The notes under the pieces were generated by a model, which was not told the DNA's origin, searched no databases, and worked only from the letters and a program-made list of their open reading frames with translations. The position numbers and the translations under genes were made by a program. Positions 19,758 through 28,761 of a stretch of 64,000 nt of DNA are shown here, piece after piece (position 1 is the stretch's first letter; the number at the start of each line of letters is the position of its first letter). The stretch is taken from positions 62,001-126,000 of the forward strand of contig NZ_SDHX01000002.1 in NCBI RefSeq assembly GCF_004118375.1, written 5' to 3'. This DNA is from Oleiharenicola lentus (GTDB lineage: Bacteria; Verrucomicrobiota; Verrucomicrobiia; Opitutales; Opitutaceae).

Positions 19758-19775
19758 TAATGGAAAACCTCTTTG

Positions 19776-20789
19776 ATGGCCTCGACCCTCTTCACTCAGA
19801 ACATCATCGCCTGTGTCTGGGACTTTGACAAGACTTTGATCCCGGCCTACATGCAGGCGCCGCTGTTCCGGCGTTATGGCATAGATGAAGCCACATTCTG
19901 GACTGAGACCAATGCGCTCGCGGGCAACTACAAGAAACGCGGCTACAATATCTCGCCCGAAATCAGCTACCTCAACCACCTGTTGACCTACGTGCTGTCT
20001 GGCAAGATGGCCGGACTAAACAATCAGGTGCTGCGTGACTGCGGCCGTGAGATTGAGTTCTACCCCGGCCTGCCAAAGTTCTTCGAGTCATCCCGCGCCT
20101 GGGTGAAGGCCAAGCCGGAATACGCGAAGCACGAGCTCCAACTCGAGCACTACGTGGTGAGCACCGGCCTCGCCGAGATGATCCGCGGCAGCGCATTGGC
20201 GCCCTACATCGACGCCGTGTGGGCCTGCGAATTCATCGAAAATCCGCTGCAACCGGGTTTCCTCAAACAGAAGGAACTCGGCCTCGAGGCTGCCGCCGAG
20301 ATCGCGCAGATCGGCGTGATGATCGACAATACGACCAAGACGCGCGCCATTTTCGAGATCAACAAGGGTACCAACCGCAATCCCGCGATTGACGTGAACG
20401 CCAAGGTCACCCCCGAGGACCGCCGCATTCCGATCCAAAACATGATCTACATCGCGGATGGCCCCAGCGATGTGCCGAGCTTTTCCGTCGTCAAAAAGGG
20501 AGGCGGCAAGACCTACGCCGTTTACAATCCCGCCGTTCGCGCCGAATTCGAGCAGAACGACCGTCTGCGCCAAACCGGCCGCATCGACCATTACGGGCCG
20601 GCTGACTACTCCGAAAACAGTCCGACCACCCACTGGCTGCATCTCCAGATTGAGAAGATTTGCGAACGCATCGTCGCCGACCGCGAAGCTGCCGTCGCCT
20701 CCCGCGTCGCCAAACCGCCACGCCACCTCAGCACGCCGCCGATGCCCGAGGGCGGCAAGGCGCCGAAGCAGACCTCGTTTCTGGAGTAG
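19776..20789 (+). CDS. HAD superfamily hydrolase
   Basis: 337 residues. Motif I is WDFDKTLIP (DxDxT, with nucleophile Asp) near the N-terminus, and motif IV is YIADGPSDVPSF. A Thr/Ser strand (EHYVVSTGLAEMI) stands where motif II should be. These identify a haloacid-dehalogenase-like phosphatase; the large insertion after motif I is an alpha-helical cap (GYNISPEISYLNHLLTYV). The substrate is unknown. The C-terminal 40 residues are basic/proline-rich and probably disordered. A TTG immediately precedes the ATG in frame; I use the ATG. It ends at a bidirectional terminator shared with the lysozyme-like gene. Confidence 0.85.
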   Translation: MASTLFTQNIIACVWDFDKTLIPAYMQAPLFRRYGIDEATFWTETNALAGNYKKRGYNISPEISYLNHLLTYVLSGKMAGLNNQVLRDCGREIEFYPGLPKFFESSRAWVKAKPEYAKHELQLEHYVVSTGLAEMIRGSALAPYIDAVWACEFIENPLQPGFLKQKELGLEAAAEIAQIGVMIDNTTKTRAIFEINKGTNRNPAIDVNAKVTPEDRRIPIQNMIYIADGPSDVPSFSVVKKGGGKTYAVYNPAVRAEFEQNDRLRQTGRIDHYGPADYSENSPTTHWLHLQIEKICERIVADREAAVASRVAKPPRHLSTPPMPEGGKAPKQTSFLE

Positions 20790-20816
20790 TGCTGCAAAAG
20801 CCAAGACCTTGAAAGC

Positions 20817-20844
20817 AAAACGCCGCCCCGGAGGGCGGCGTTTT
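20817..20844. terminator. Bidirectional terminator between convergent genes
   Basis: Perfect 12-bp stem AAAACGCCGCCC/GGGCGGCGTTTT with a 4-nt loop. T-tracts follow on both strands, and the hairpin lies 27 bp after the HAD gene and 24 bp after the lysozyme-like gene. Confidence 0.9.
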
Positions 20845-20868
20845 GTCTATGGCGAGCGTTTGTGACGC

Positions 20869-21549
20869 TCAAAGGCTGAAACGCGGGGTCAGCGTGGCCG
20901 CGGTGGTGAAACTGAAGACGTGAACCGGTTCATTGACGGCCACGGCCGCAGGCTCCCGCTCGGTGTAAACCACGGGCACCTCGGGCTCCACTGGCAGCAC
21001 CAACTCGAATCTCGGAGAATTGTGCGCCACCGCAAAATTGACGGTCGCATTCTCCAGGGAGATCGCCGCCAGCTTGGGCTGCTGCTGTTTAGGAGCCAGG
21101 GACGACGCCACGGCCGTATCGGCCCGATGCTTGAAGGTCTGCACCAGATTCGTGACCCGGGTGGCGTAGTCGTAGCTCACCGTCGGCACGCGGCCCTTGA
21201 GCACGTTGTTCACGCCGCTGTTCCAAGCCATCGCGATGTTGAAAGGGGAAGCATCCACGCCCGCCCTCTCCAAGTTGCCCTTGATCCACTCGTAGTGTTT
21301 CACGGCCACCTCATCCGCCGCCTCGCGTTGAACCGCTTGGCTGAACGGCCGCTTGGTGTGCATGCGCCAAGTGGTAGGACGGAATTGATAGGGTCCGAGT
21401 TCACCAAAACGACCGGTTCGCGTATGGTTGGTCGGATTCTCCACCCAGTTGATGGCGCGGAGGGTTTCCCAACGGTCGTCCGCCGCGGCCTTGATTGTAA
21501 AACCAAGGACGAAGCCCAGAAGGAGAAGTCGTGTGAAGAGTCGTTTCAT
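20869..21549 (-). CDS. Exported lysozyme-like (SLT-type) protein
   Basis: 226 residues from ATG 21549, beginning with a signal peptide (KRLFTRLLLLGFVLGF, cleavage near AAAD). The central region resembles lysozyme-like transglycosylase domains: a glutamate in RAINWVENPTN, then GRFGELGPYQFRPTTWRMHT, a helix of AVKHYEWIKGNLERAG, and FNIAMAWNSGVNNV. This suggests peptidoglycan cleavage in the periplasm, but the catalytic role is inferred from the pattern. The C-terminal ~70 residues show no family. An ATG 45 bp upstream is in frame but would place residues in front of the signal peptide. Confidence 0.65.
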   Translation of the reverse strand: MKRLFTRLLLLGFVLGFTIKAAADDRWETLRAINWVENPTNHTRTGRFGELGPYQFRPTTWRMHTKRPFSQAVQREAADEVAVKHYEWIKGNLERAGVDASPFNIAMAWNSGVNNVLKGRVPTVSYDYATRVTNLVQTFKHRADTAVASSLAPKQQQPKLAAISLENATVNFAVAHNSPRFELVLPVEPEVPVVYTEREPAAVAVNEPVHVFSFTTAATLTPRFSL

Positions 21550-21757
21550 GTCGCAGGTGAGCCCGCAAAAAGGCCAACGCCACGACTCCGACAAGTCGCA
21601 TTTTTCCCTGTAAAAACGACTTTGCGACGGGGTGTCCCGCTTTTGACGACTCGTTTCCCTAAGTCACGAAACAGGTTGGTTTTTACGCGCCTTTCTTGCC
21701 CAAGAATTTTTCCACTTGGCTGTAAAAAATGGCCCTGTTTTCAGTTCAGCAAAGCAA

Positions 21758-22489
21758 TCACAATAAGGCTTCGAGACTCTTCCGGCCGGACCGGCTGACC
21801 ACGAGCACCACATGGTCATTATCGGCCCAAGCCGCCAAGCTGGCGCGACCGTGATCCGTGATCGTTGGGGTCGATCCAGAAGCCAAGCCCGGGAAGTCGC
21901 TTTTTCGGACAATGTAGGCGTGAAACCACACCCCGTCGCGCTGGAAGCACAGCTCCAGCACCTCGTGTCCACGGCAGTTCACCGTGCGGCAACCTGTTTC
22001 CAGCAGGTTGGCAAACTGGATGGGCAGTTTCTGCCCCAGGCGCGTGGTGGGATCGTTCAGCACCCTCTGCAACTGATTGTTTTCGTGCCCATGGCCACCG
22101 TGCATCGCACTGATCCGGGCGTCGGCCAGGGCAAAGTCGGTCAAAGCCTCGGCCCGGTTTGGCCACAGGGCAACGCCCACCGCGAGGAACATGGCCACAC
22201 TAGCGGCCGCGGCCATCCAGGCCGGATGCCGCCACCAGGGCCGCGCGGCTTGCATAGCAGCGGTGACCGCTCCGCCCGCCAGGATGGAGGCGCGGAGGTC
22301 CGCCGGCGGGTCAATCTGCGTGAGTTTGGCCGACACAGCCGCATCAAAGGCCTGCATTTTGGCCAACCATTCGGCCAAGGCCGGATCTTTACGTGCCTGC
22401 TCCAAGGCGGCGCTGAAGGTCGCATCACTGGCGTCCGTACCATTCGGCCGGTAACCCTGTAGGATGAATTTTGCCTCCTCGTTGTTCAT
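21758..22489 (-). CDS. Membrane-anchored anti-sigma factor (putative)
   Basis: 243 residues. Cytoplasmic N-terminal ~90 residues, one transmembrane helix (about 91-110, WMAAAASVAMFLAVGVALW) and a ~130-residue exterior domain. The gene overlaps the ECF sigma gene by ATGA, which is the main reason for the call. No zinc-binding ZAS motif (HxxxCxxC) is visible. The exterior domain has an unusual His cluster (MHGGHGHENN) and three cysteines (CRTVNC and LELC), which might sense metal or redox. Nothing downstream on this strand until the lysozyme-like gene, 208 bp away. Confidence 0.75.
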   Translation of the reverse strand: MNNEEAKFILQGYRPNGTDASDATFSAALEQARKDPALAEWLAKMQAFDAAVSAKLTQIDPPADLRASILAGGAVTAAMQAARPWWRHPAWMAAAASVAMFLAVGVALWPNRAEALTDFALADARISAMHGGHGHENNQLQRVLNDPTTRLGQKLPIQFANLLETGCRTVNCRGHEVLELCFQRDGVWFHAYIVRKSDFPGLASGSTPTITDHGRASLAAWADNDHVVLVVSRSGRKSLEALL

Positions 22490-23037
22490 GAGAGTTTCCT
22501 CGCTTCGGGGTTGCTGAACGAGACCACCTTGCCGCGTGTACCCGCATCCTTGCGGGCCAAAGCGGCGCGAAGCTGCGCCTTGCCGCGGGAGAGGCGCGAC
22601 ATGACCGTGCCGATCGGCACTGCCACCAGCTCCGCGATCTCCTTGTAGGAAAGGTCCTGCATGTAGAAAAGTGTCAGCGGCACGCGGTAGGTCTCGTCCA
22701 CCTCCTGCAAAGCCTCAACCACGAGCCCGGCATCCATGCCCGTGACCACATCGACTTCCGGTGCCGGTGGATCGGCCTCGACCGGTCCGAGATCTTCCAA
22801 CGCACTCATCCGGCCCGACCGACGGCGCCCGCGCAGGAACTCCCGGTAGAGCGTGGTGAACAGCCAGGACTTCGCCTTGTCCACCTCACGCAACGCATGA
22901 CCCTGCTTGGCCCAGATGAAAAATGTCTGCTGCGTGAGGTCACCTGCATCCGACGGGCTTTTCGTCAGGCTCAGGGCAAAGCGGTAGAGCGGCGTGTAGT
23001 GCGCATCCACCAACTGCGTGAACATCTCGCTGGGCAT
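22486..23037 (-). CDS. ECF RNA polymerase sigma factor
   Basis: 183 residues. Region 2 includes LYRFALSLTKSPSDAGDLTQQTFFIW with the -10 recognition helix; region 4 includes LSYKEIAELVAVPIGTVMSRLSRGK with the -35 recognition helix. Regions 1 and 3 are absent, as in group 4 sigma factors. It is paired with a putative membrane anti-sigma factor (4-nt overlap), so it probably responds to an envelope signal. Regulated genes cannot be named. 167 bp upstream lies the end of the GT-C-like gene, with no clear terminator. Confidence 0.93.
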   Translation of the reverse strand: MPSEMFTQLVDAHYTPLYRFALSLTKSPSDAGDLTQQTFFIWAKQGHALREVDKAKSWLFTTLYREFLRGRRRSGRMSALEDLGPVEADPPAPEVDVVTGMDAGLVVEALQEVDETYRVPLTLFYMQDLSYKEIAELVAVPIGTVMSRLSRGKAQLRAALARKDAGTRGKVVSFSNPEARKLS

Positions 23038-23204
23038 GTGTGGTGATGGGAGGCGCCAGTCCGCTGATTATTCCCGCAAACAACGCGGCGTTCGCGCGAA
23101 GCGGTCCGAGTGACCGCAGGTAAACCCAACTATCCGCCCCTTGGACAGGAAAAACACGGACGGGCTGCGCAGATCGTTCGACACCACCAGCCGCGGCCAC
23201 CGCT

Positions 23205-24998
23205 TCAGTTCTGATCACGCCGGCGCCAGATCTCAAACGGGTAGATGGTTTGCTCGAGCTCGTAATGACGCTGCACGGTCTCGTTGAGCGGGTAATTGTT
23301 GTAATTCATTCGCGGTGCCGTCGCCCAGTCCGCTTCGGACACATCGATCAGGGCGCGAATCGCATAGCGCGGCAGCGGGCCGGCCTTGAGCTCGTCATTG
23401 AGCCGCCCGAGCGTCGCCTCACTCTGGCCCCGCCGCACCGCCCAAGCCAGCCCGTAGGCTGGCCGCGCGTCGAACAGGTAATAGATCAACGGACAGTCGT
23501 CGAAAGCCAGCAGGGCGTCACCCGGGCGTAGGCGCGGTGCCAAGGTGCGGTGCAAGGCTTCAATCGCCTGCACCCGTTCCGGCGTGGACCGGATGTGACG
23601 GAGCTTAGACAGCGAGAAGACCGCCGTCAACCGAGGCCGCGGCGCATCACGATAGATGGCCAGGCGATGTTCGGAGTAGGCACAGAAGAGCAGAAGCATG
23701 GCCGCGACGGACAGCCCGATCGGCAGCACCCCGGGCCACCCTTTGCTTCGCCCGGCCAAGATCGTTAAACCGGCCCCGAAGGCGAACGGCAGACCGAGCA
23801 GACCGGACAGCCAGGATCGTTCAAAGGTGTAGAAATAGGTCAGACTCGCATAGGTTATGGCCGCTAGCATCGAAGCGAGGAGCAGTGCCCGGATATTTTC
23901 GTGGCCGGCCTCAGCCGGTTCGCGGGGAAAAGCGCAGGCGAACCCGCCGGCCAGTAGTCCCGCGGCCGTGAATCCTAGAGGCAATCCCGCGGTGCCGTAG
24001 GCGAACACATAGATCGGGAGCATGAGAATGCCCGTCGCCAACATCACACGTCCACCGCCCATATTCCCGCTTTTCTTCCTCCCCAGCGTGATCACGACTG
24101 CACCTGCACCCACCAGCAACAAGCTCCCAACCACCATCCCCAGGCTGTGGCTGAATGGATAAAGCAGCAGGTGGCCGAAGAACTCGCCGGCATTGCCGTG
24201 GTCAGGCAGCGGCGCCCGGCTCATCGCCATGCGTTCGCGCCAAGTTTCGAGGGTTCCATCCCACCAGCATGAAACGCCGTATGCCAGCCATGCCGCTGAC
24301 CACACCAGCAGGCCGAGACCCTGCCCGGTCAACTTCCGGCCGCTGCCTCCTGGGTTGAGCACCTGCCGGCCTGCCTCGTACATGGTCAAGGCACCGGCCA
24401 CCAGAGCCAGCCCGGGATGAGCCATCGTCGCCACAAACATTGCCAAACCGCCCAGTGCGCCCCAGAGCCGCCCGCCCACTCCCGGTCGGGCGGACAGCCC
24501 CCAGCTGGCCAGAGCAACCAGGAGAAAGTCGGCCGACAGATTGTTGTAGGAGGGAGTCGCCAAGCCGAGCATATGGCAGACAAACAACGGCACCGCGGCC
24601 AGGAGCAGGCTGCGCAGTGGTGCCCCCGACAGCCGGAACAGCATTTCGGCGAACAGCAGGTATGCCGCGATATGCACGCCCCACCCCAGCAACCGGAATT
24701 GGTAGAGGGACATCTCCGGGCTCAACCGATACAACCCGGCGAGATAAACCTCCACGGGCCGGACCAAATTCATGAGCTCCCCGGCGAACGGCTTTTCCCC
24801 GAGGTAGATCCGCAGCGGCCATACGAGGTGCGCGCCTTCGTCGGTGAAATCCACGCCAAAGCGGAAGCGATCCAGCCCGTACACTGTCATCGCCATGACG
24901 AACAAAACCATCCCTGCCAGAAATATTCCCCTCGGATTGCGCATGCGATAACGACGTTCGGATGCTCCGGTTTCGCCGATTTCAACAGGGAGGCTCAT
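23205..24998 (-). CDS. Polytopic membrane protein, GT-C glycosyltransferase-like
   Basis: 597 residues with roughly 11-13 hydrophobic helices. The first extracytoplasmic loop has an acidic pair in FGVDFTDEGAHLVWPLRIYLGE, as in GT-C enzymes that use lipid-linked sugars, and the C-terminal ~140 residues are soluble. No clear named family. GT-C fold and envelope glycan modification are inferences from topology and the DE motif only. It starts 50 bp after the histidine-kinase gene on the same strand. ATG 24998 is used; ATG 24944 (MRNPRG) would give a start nearer the first helix. Confidence 0.55.
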   Translation of the reverse strand: MSLPVEIGETGASERRYRMRNPRGIFLAGMVLFVMAMTVYGLDRFRFGVDFTDEGAHLVWPLRIYLGEKPFAGELMNLVRPVEVYLAGLYRLSPEMSLYQFRLLGWGVHIAAYLLFAEMLFRLSGAPLRSLLLAAVPLFVCHMLGLATPSYNNLSADFLLVALASWGLSARPGVGGRLWGALGGLAMFVATMAHPGLALVAGALTMYEAGRQVLNPGGSGRKLTGQGLGLLVWSAAWLAYGVSCWWDGTLETWRERMAMSRAPLPDHGNAGEFFGHLLLYPFSHSLGMVVGSLLLVGAGAVVITLGRKKSGNMGGGRVMLATGILMLPIYVFAYGTAGLPLGFTAAGLLAGGFACAFPREPAEAGHENIRALLLASMLAAITYASLTYFYTFERSWLSGLLGLPFAFGAGLTILAGRSKGWPGVLPIGLSVAAMLLLFCAYSEHRLAIYRDAPRPRLTAVFSLSKLRHIRSTPERVQAIEALHRTLAPRLRPGDALLAFDDCPLIYYLFDARPAYGLAWAVRRGQSEATLGRLNDELKAGPLPRYAIRALIDVSEADWATAPRMNYNNYPLNETVQRHYELEQTIYPFEIWRRRDQN

Positions 24999-25048
24999 GC
25001 CCGAAATGGGCGCAGGCCGGTGGAAGGGGGTTCCAACAGCACGAGCAT

Positions 25049-26206
25049 TTATCCTCCCGCCAGCATCCGCACGCGGCGGTGTTTTTGGGGAAATTGCAGC
25101 GTCACAACCGTGCCGACACCCTCCTTGCTTTCGATGCCGACGTGGCCGCCGTGGTCACGCAGGATGCGCTGCACGATCATGAGCCCGAGACCGTGGCCGC
25201 TGACCTTGGTGGTGTGGTAGGGCTGGAAGAGTTTGGCGAGATCCTCCGTCTTGATGCCGCTACCGGTATCGGCGAGCGCCACATAGACGGAATCGTCGTC
25301 GGCCCGCAGCTTGAGGCTCAGCCGGCCGCCGGGCTGCATTGCCTCCATGGCGTTCTTGATGAGATTGAAGAATACCTGCTTCAACTGATCGCGGTCGGCC
25401 ATGATCATTGGCGTGCCGGCGGGCATCTCGCCCTCGACTTTGATGCCGCGGTCCGCGAGCTCGCGCGCCTGGAAGTGCAGCACTTCCTCGATCAGATCGG
25501 GCAGGTAGAGCTCCGCGAGGTCGGGCGGACGCGGACGGATGGCCTCGAGGAAGTTTTTGATGATGCCGTCGAGGCGTGTGACCTCGTCGCGGCAAACCTT
25601 GATCGAATCTTCCAGCGACCGCGTCTCCTTGGAGGCCTTCAGCTTCTTGAGTTTCCGGTCGATCAGCTGGAGGTGAATCGTAAGCGAGTTGAGCGGATTG
25701 CCCAGCTCATGCGCCACGCCGGCGGCCAGCAGGAGGATGGAGGAGATTTTCTCGTTCTCGATGAGCTCGGCGGTGGATTTCCGCTCGGCAGTGATGTCGG
25801 AGAGGATGATCGCCCGGCGCGGCCCGTGCTCACCGTCGGCGAAGGGCACCATGTAAAGCCGCACCAGCCGCGGCGACGGATAAGCCAGCTCAAACTCGCG
25901 CGTGACGAGTGGCGCGTCGCTATCCGCTCCGGCCAGCGAGTCGTGCAAGCCGGGCACGAGCCGCCACAAGCTGCCGCCCGCCGCCGGCTCCTTCAGCCCT
26001 ATGAGCCGAGCAGCCGCTTCGTTGGCGTAGTCGATCAGTCCGCCGACATCAATCACCAGCACGCCTTCCTGCAGGGTGTTGAACACCGCCTCCAGCATCG
26101 CGCGTTCGCGGGCGAGGCGCTGCACAAGGTTGTGCAGGTTGGGCTCGTCGAGCTGGTCGAGCCGGCCGAGCACCTTGTCGAGCGAGCTGTGCTTTTTGAC
26201 CGCCAT
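25049..26206 (-). CDS. Cytoplasmic PAS-domain sensor histidine kinase
   Basis: 385 residues, no membrane segment. An N-terminal coiled region is followed by a PAS domain (about 55-150, [22 protein letters not shown]). The HisKA domain has the phospho-acceptor His166 in [13 protein letters not shown]. The HATPase domain has N-box [12 protein letters not shown], then DTGSGI and GHGLGLMIV. The cognate response regulator is not adjacent. Start is uncertain: ATG 26206 is used, but a TTG at 26245 forms a TTGA overlap with rnhB and would add 13 residues. It probably shares a transcript with rnhB. Confidence 0.88.
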   Translation of the reverse strand: MAVKKHSSLDKVLGRLDQLDEPNLHNLVQRLARERAMLEAVFNTLQEGVLVIDVGGLIDYANEAAARLIGLKEPAAGGSLWRLVPGLHDSLAGADSDAPLVTREFELAYPSPRLVRLYMVPFADGEHGPRRAIILSDITAERKSTAELIENEKISSILLLAAGVAHELGNPLNSLTIHLQLIDRKLKKLKASKETRSLEDSIKVCRDEVTRLDGIIKNFLEAIRPRPPDLAELYLPDLIEEVLHFQARELADRGIKVEGEMPAGTPMIMADRDQLKQVFFNLIKNAMEAMQPGGRLSLKLRADDDSVYVALADTGSGIKTEDLAKLFQPYHTTKVSGHGLGLMIVQRILRDHGGHVGIESKEGVGTVVTLQFPQKHRRVRMLAGG

Positions 26207-26241
26207 GGGGAATTCGAAGGAAGCGGGAAGCCGCGGCGCGT

Positions 26242-27000
26242 TCAACCAAACAACGTGAGCTGCCCCTCGAGGTCACGCGGCTGGGCGAAGAGCTTGCGCA
26301 GGAAACTGTCGCGATGGACCGGGCTGCGCCCGCGCTTGAGGATCGCGTCGCGGTGCTCCTCAGTGCCGTAGCCTTTGTGCTGGGCGAAGCCGTAGCCGGG
26401 GTGCTGTCTGTCGAGCTCATCCATCATCCGGTCGCGCGTAACCTTGGCGACGATCGAAGCCATCGCGATGCACAGCGAGCGGGCGTCACCGCTGACCACA
26501 CCTTCGTGGGGATACGGGAAATTCCGCAACGGCAGCCCGTCGATCAACACGCGGCACAAGACCGTCGGCTGGAACGCCGCCTTCTCCTCCTCGCTGGCAA
26601 ACAAGTCGGGCTCGGTCTTGAGCTCGAAGGCCGAGGGCGGATAAATGCCACCGAGGGCGCGCCGCATCGCCAGCTTGGTGGCGCCGAGGATATTGACGGT
26701 CTCGATCTCGGCCACGGTCGCGACCCCGTAGTTGGCATGGATCTGCCCTTGGGCGACGAGTTCCTCGAACTCGGTCCACAACTCTTCGCGCTCTTTCGCC
26801 GTGAGCTGCTTCGAATCGTTGACCCGGCCGGATTTCGACACCGCCCAACGCCCTTCCAGAAATTCCGGTGAGACCAGCACCGCGCCCGCCACCACCGGGC
26901 CGGCCAGGGCGCCGCGTCCGGCCTCATCCACCCCGATCAAGCCGGTCACGCCCTGAATCTGCTTCAGGTCGTATCCGCGGAGCTGGCGGCGTTTGGGCAT
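26242..27000 (-). CDS. rnhB: Ribonuclease HII
   Basis: 252 residues. Cleaves RNA in RNA-DNA hybrids and removes single ribonucleotides from DNA. Active-site motif [19 protein letters not shown] begins near residue 22; the further acidic ligands are in RVLIDGLP and the [19 protein letters not shown] block, and [12 protein letters not shown] follows. Starts at ATG 27000 (MPKRRQLRG). An RNase HIII gene lies only 650 bp further along, also beginning MPKRR. Confidence 0.95.
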   Translation of the reverse strand: MPKRRQLRGYDLKQIQGVTGLIGVDEAGRGALAGPVVAGAVLVSPEFLEGRWAVSKSGRVNDSKQLTAKEREELWTEFEELVAQGQIHANYGVATVAEIETVNILGATKLAMRRALGGIYPPSAFELKTEPDLFASEEEKAAFQPTVLCRVLIDGLPLRNFPYPHEGVVSGDARSLCIAMASIVAKVTRDRMMDELDRQHPGYGFAQHKGYGTEEHRDAILKRGRSPVHRDSFLRKLFAQPRDLEGQLTLFG

Positions 27001-27154
27001 GGGAGGGTTGTAAGGCCGGCCAGTCCGCAGGCAAGCGGGGAGGCGCCAATTCTCCGAACCGCCCAAATCGAAACCCACCAGAGGCTTCCGCCCGTTCCTC
27101 AATTGTTACCTGGCAGCGGCTGGCCTCGGTCCGGATCCTCGCTTCATTGTTGTC

Positions 27155-27634
27155 ATGAGCCTCCTCGAAACCCTCGAAATGCTGAGCTATCTCGTGACCA
27201 TCGTGGGCCTGCCCCTCGCGATCCTCACTTTCGTCTGGGAGCAGCGGAAGGAGCGGCGCAACGAGGAGGAGGAAATCTTTCAGCGCCTGTCCGACGAATA
27301 CCGGGAATTCCTCAAGCTCGTCCTCGATAACGCCGACCTGCACCTGCTCCGCCGCGAAGGCGCCCAGACGGAGCTGACCGACGAACAGAAGGAGCGGCGC
27401 CTCGCTATCTTCGGCATCCTGATCTCCCTCTTCGAGCGCGCCTACCTGCTGGTTTATGAGGACGAAATGGACAAGCAGACCCGCCGCATGTGGCAGTCAT
27501 GGGAGGACTATATGCGCGAATGGGTCCGCCGCGCCGACTTCCGCGATGCACTCCCCGGCCTGCTGGAGGGCGAGGACGAGGAGTTCACTCACTACATCAG
27601 CCAGCTGATGAACGAGGAGCAGAAGGTGCCGTGA
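27155..27634 (+). CDS. Small membrane-anchored hypothetical protein
   Basis: 159 residues. One N-terminal transmembrane helix (residues ~8-27, MLSYLVTIVGLPLAILTFVW), then a charged, helix-rich cytoplasmic domain rich in Glu/Arg with a likely coiled coil (EQRKERRNEEEEIFQRLSDE). I do not recognise a family with confidence; it has the look of widely distributed single-helix proteins annotated as hypothetical. It stands alone between rnhB and rnhC, on the opposite strand. Coding potential is supported by codon-usage consistency and clear hydrophobic topology. Confidence 0.7.
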   Translation: MSLLETLEMLSYLVTIVGLPLAILTFVWEQRKERRNEEEEIFQRLSDEYREFLKLVLDNADLHLLRREGAQTELTDEQKERRLAIFGILISLFERAYLLVYEDEMDKQTRRMWQSWEDYMREWVRRADFRDALPGLLEGEDEEFTHYISQLMNEEQKVP

Positions 27635-27653
27635 CCGTGCGACGCGACTTCCC

Positions 27654-28664
27654 TCACCGCTTCCACTCCGTCTTTTCCTTCGGCATCTTCAGCGGCAGCT
27701 CGTCGAGTTTGCCGGCCGCCGATACGACTTCGTAACTTGTGCGGAAGTGCAGCTTGGCGAAGCGTCCGAGCGCCTTGGCGCCGAAACGCTCGATGATCTG
27801 CGCCGCCTGCGCCTTGGCGTCGGCCCCGGCGCCAAACCGGAGCTTCTCGCCAAACTCACGCGCGAGTTCGCGCATCTGGCGCACGAACTCCGCGCGGGCC
27901 ACGACCGATGCCGCGGCCACGACCGGATCGGATTCCGCCTTCGTGCGCATCTCGAGGTTGAACCGCTCCAGCCCGCGCTTCTTCAGCTCGCGCTGCACCA
28001 GCGGTTCCTTGGAAAACTGGTCGAGCAGGCCGCGGCCGACCCACTTCTTCTGCAGGGCCGCCTCCAGCGCCCGCGCGTGCTGCCAGGCGAGCAGGCGGTT
28101 CAGGTTCGCCTGCGGCTTGAGCATCAGCTCGTTGTATTTCGCCATCCCACAGTAGACCACCTCGACCACCACGCCGGGTGTGTTGCGGATGACCTCGTCG
28201 AGCTTCAGGATCTGCGAATCCTCGATGCTCTTGCTGTCGCGCACACCGGCCGCGCGCCAGGCGTCGATGGCGGGCTTCTCGGCGATGACGGTCGCCGCCA
28301 CAACCGGGCCGAACAAGTCGCCCTTGCCGCTCTCGTCGAGCCCGGCATGCGGCTCGAACCACTCGGGATTGTGCACCTCGTCGTAGCCAAGCTTGGGTGT
28401 GCCCGTCACCTCAGCCTCGATGATGTTCTGCACGAAGTCCTCGGTCTCTTTGCCGGCGACTAGCACCTTGCCGCTGGTGTAGGCGGTCACGTTGACCTTG
28501 GGCCCCTTGAACGCAAAGCGCGCATACGGCACCTCGACTTCCTCCCAATATTTGGCCGCCACGACGGCGCGCAGTTTCTCCATCTGGGAGTCGTCCAGCT
28601 TGATGGTGTAGGTGGTGAGCGCCTTCGGTTTCTCTTCCTCGGCTTCGTCTCTCCGTTTGGGCAT
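27654..28664 (-). CDS. rnhC: Ribonuclease HIII
   Basis: 336 residues. The N-terminal ~90 residues form the TBP-like substrate-binding domain of RNase HIII, and the catalytic domain has GLDESGKGDLFGPVVAATV with the D-E pair. AESDPVVAAASVVARAEF carries further ligands. RNase HIII cleaves RNA-DNA hybrids longer than a few ribonucleotides. ATG 28664 (MPKRRDE) is chosen. An extension starting at 28700 would read into an inverted-repeat element. It is divergent from mutY with an AT-rich repeat between. Confidence 0.93.
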   Translation of the reverse strand: MPKRRDEAEEEKPKALTTYTIKLDDSQMEKLRAVVAAKYWEEVEVPYARFAFKGPKVNVTAYTSGKVLVAGKETEDFVQNIIEAEVTGTPKLGYDEVHNPEWFEPHAGLDESGKGDLFGPVVAATVIAEKPAIDAWRAAGVRDSKSIEDSQILKLDEVIRNTPGVVVEVVYCGMAKYNELMLKPQANLNRLLAWQHARALEAALQKKWVGRGLLDQFSKEPLVQRELKKRGLERFNLEMRTKAESDPVVAAASVVARAEFVRQMRELAREFGEKLRFGAGADAKAQAAQIIERFGAKALGRFAKLHFRTSYEVVSAAGKLDELPLKMPKEKTEWKR

Positions 28665-28674
28665 AGAACCAGAT

Positions 28675-28761
28675 GGCCACAAAAAGGCCCAAAAACACAC
28701 AAAAAATTGCCGAGTCTTTCGTTGCCCTGTTTTTCGTGTCTTTTAGTGCCTTTTTGTGGCC
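28675..28761. repeat. AT-rich imperfect inverted repeat between rnhC and mutY
   Basis: GGCCACAAAAAGGC (28675-28688) is exactly complementary to GCCTTTTTGTGGCC (28748-28761). The inner arms, rich in CACA/AAAA and TTTT/GTGT, continue the pairing imperfectly. The region is much richer in A/T than its surroundings. It looks like a small mobile or slippage-derived element, and its right arm carries the GTG that is the annotated mutY start. Confidence 0.7.

Noticed and set aside
26207-26245. TTG start for the PAS histidine kinase overlapping rnhB (TTGA)
   Set aside because: Possible but adds unconserved residues and has a weaker start; ATG 26206 preferred.
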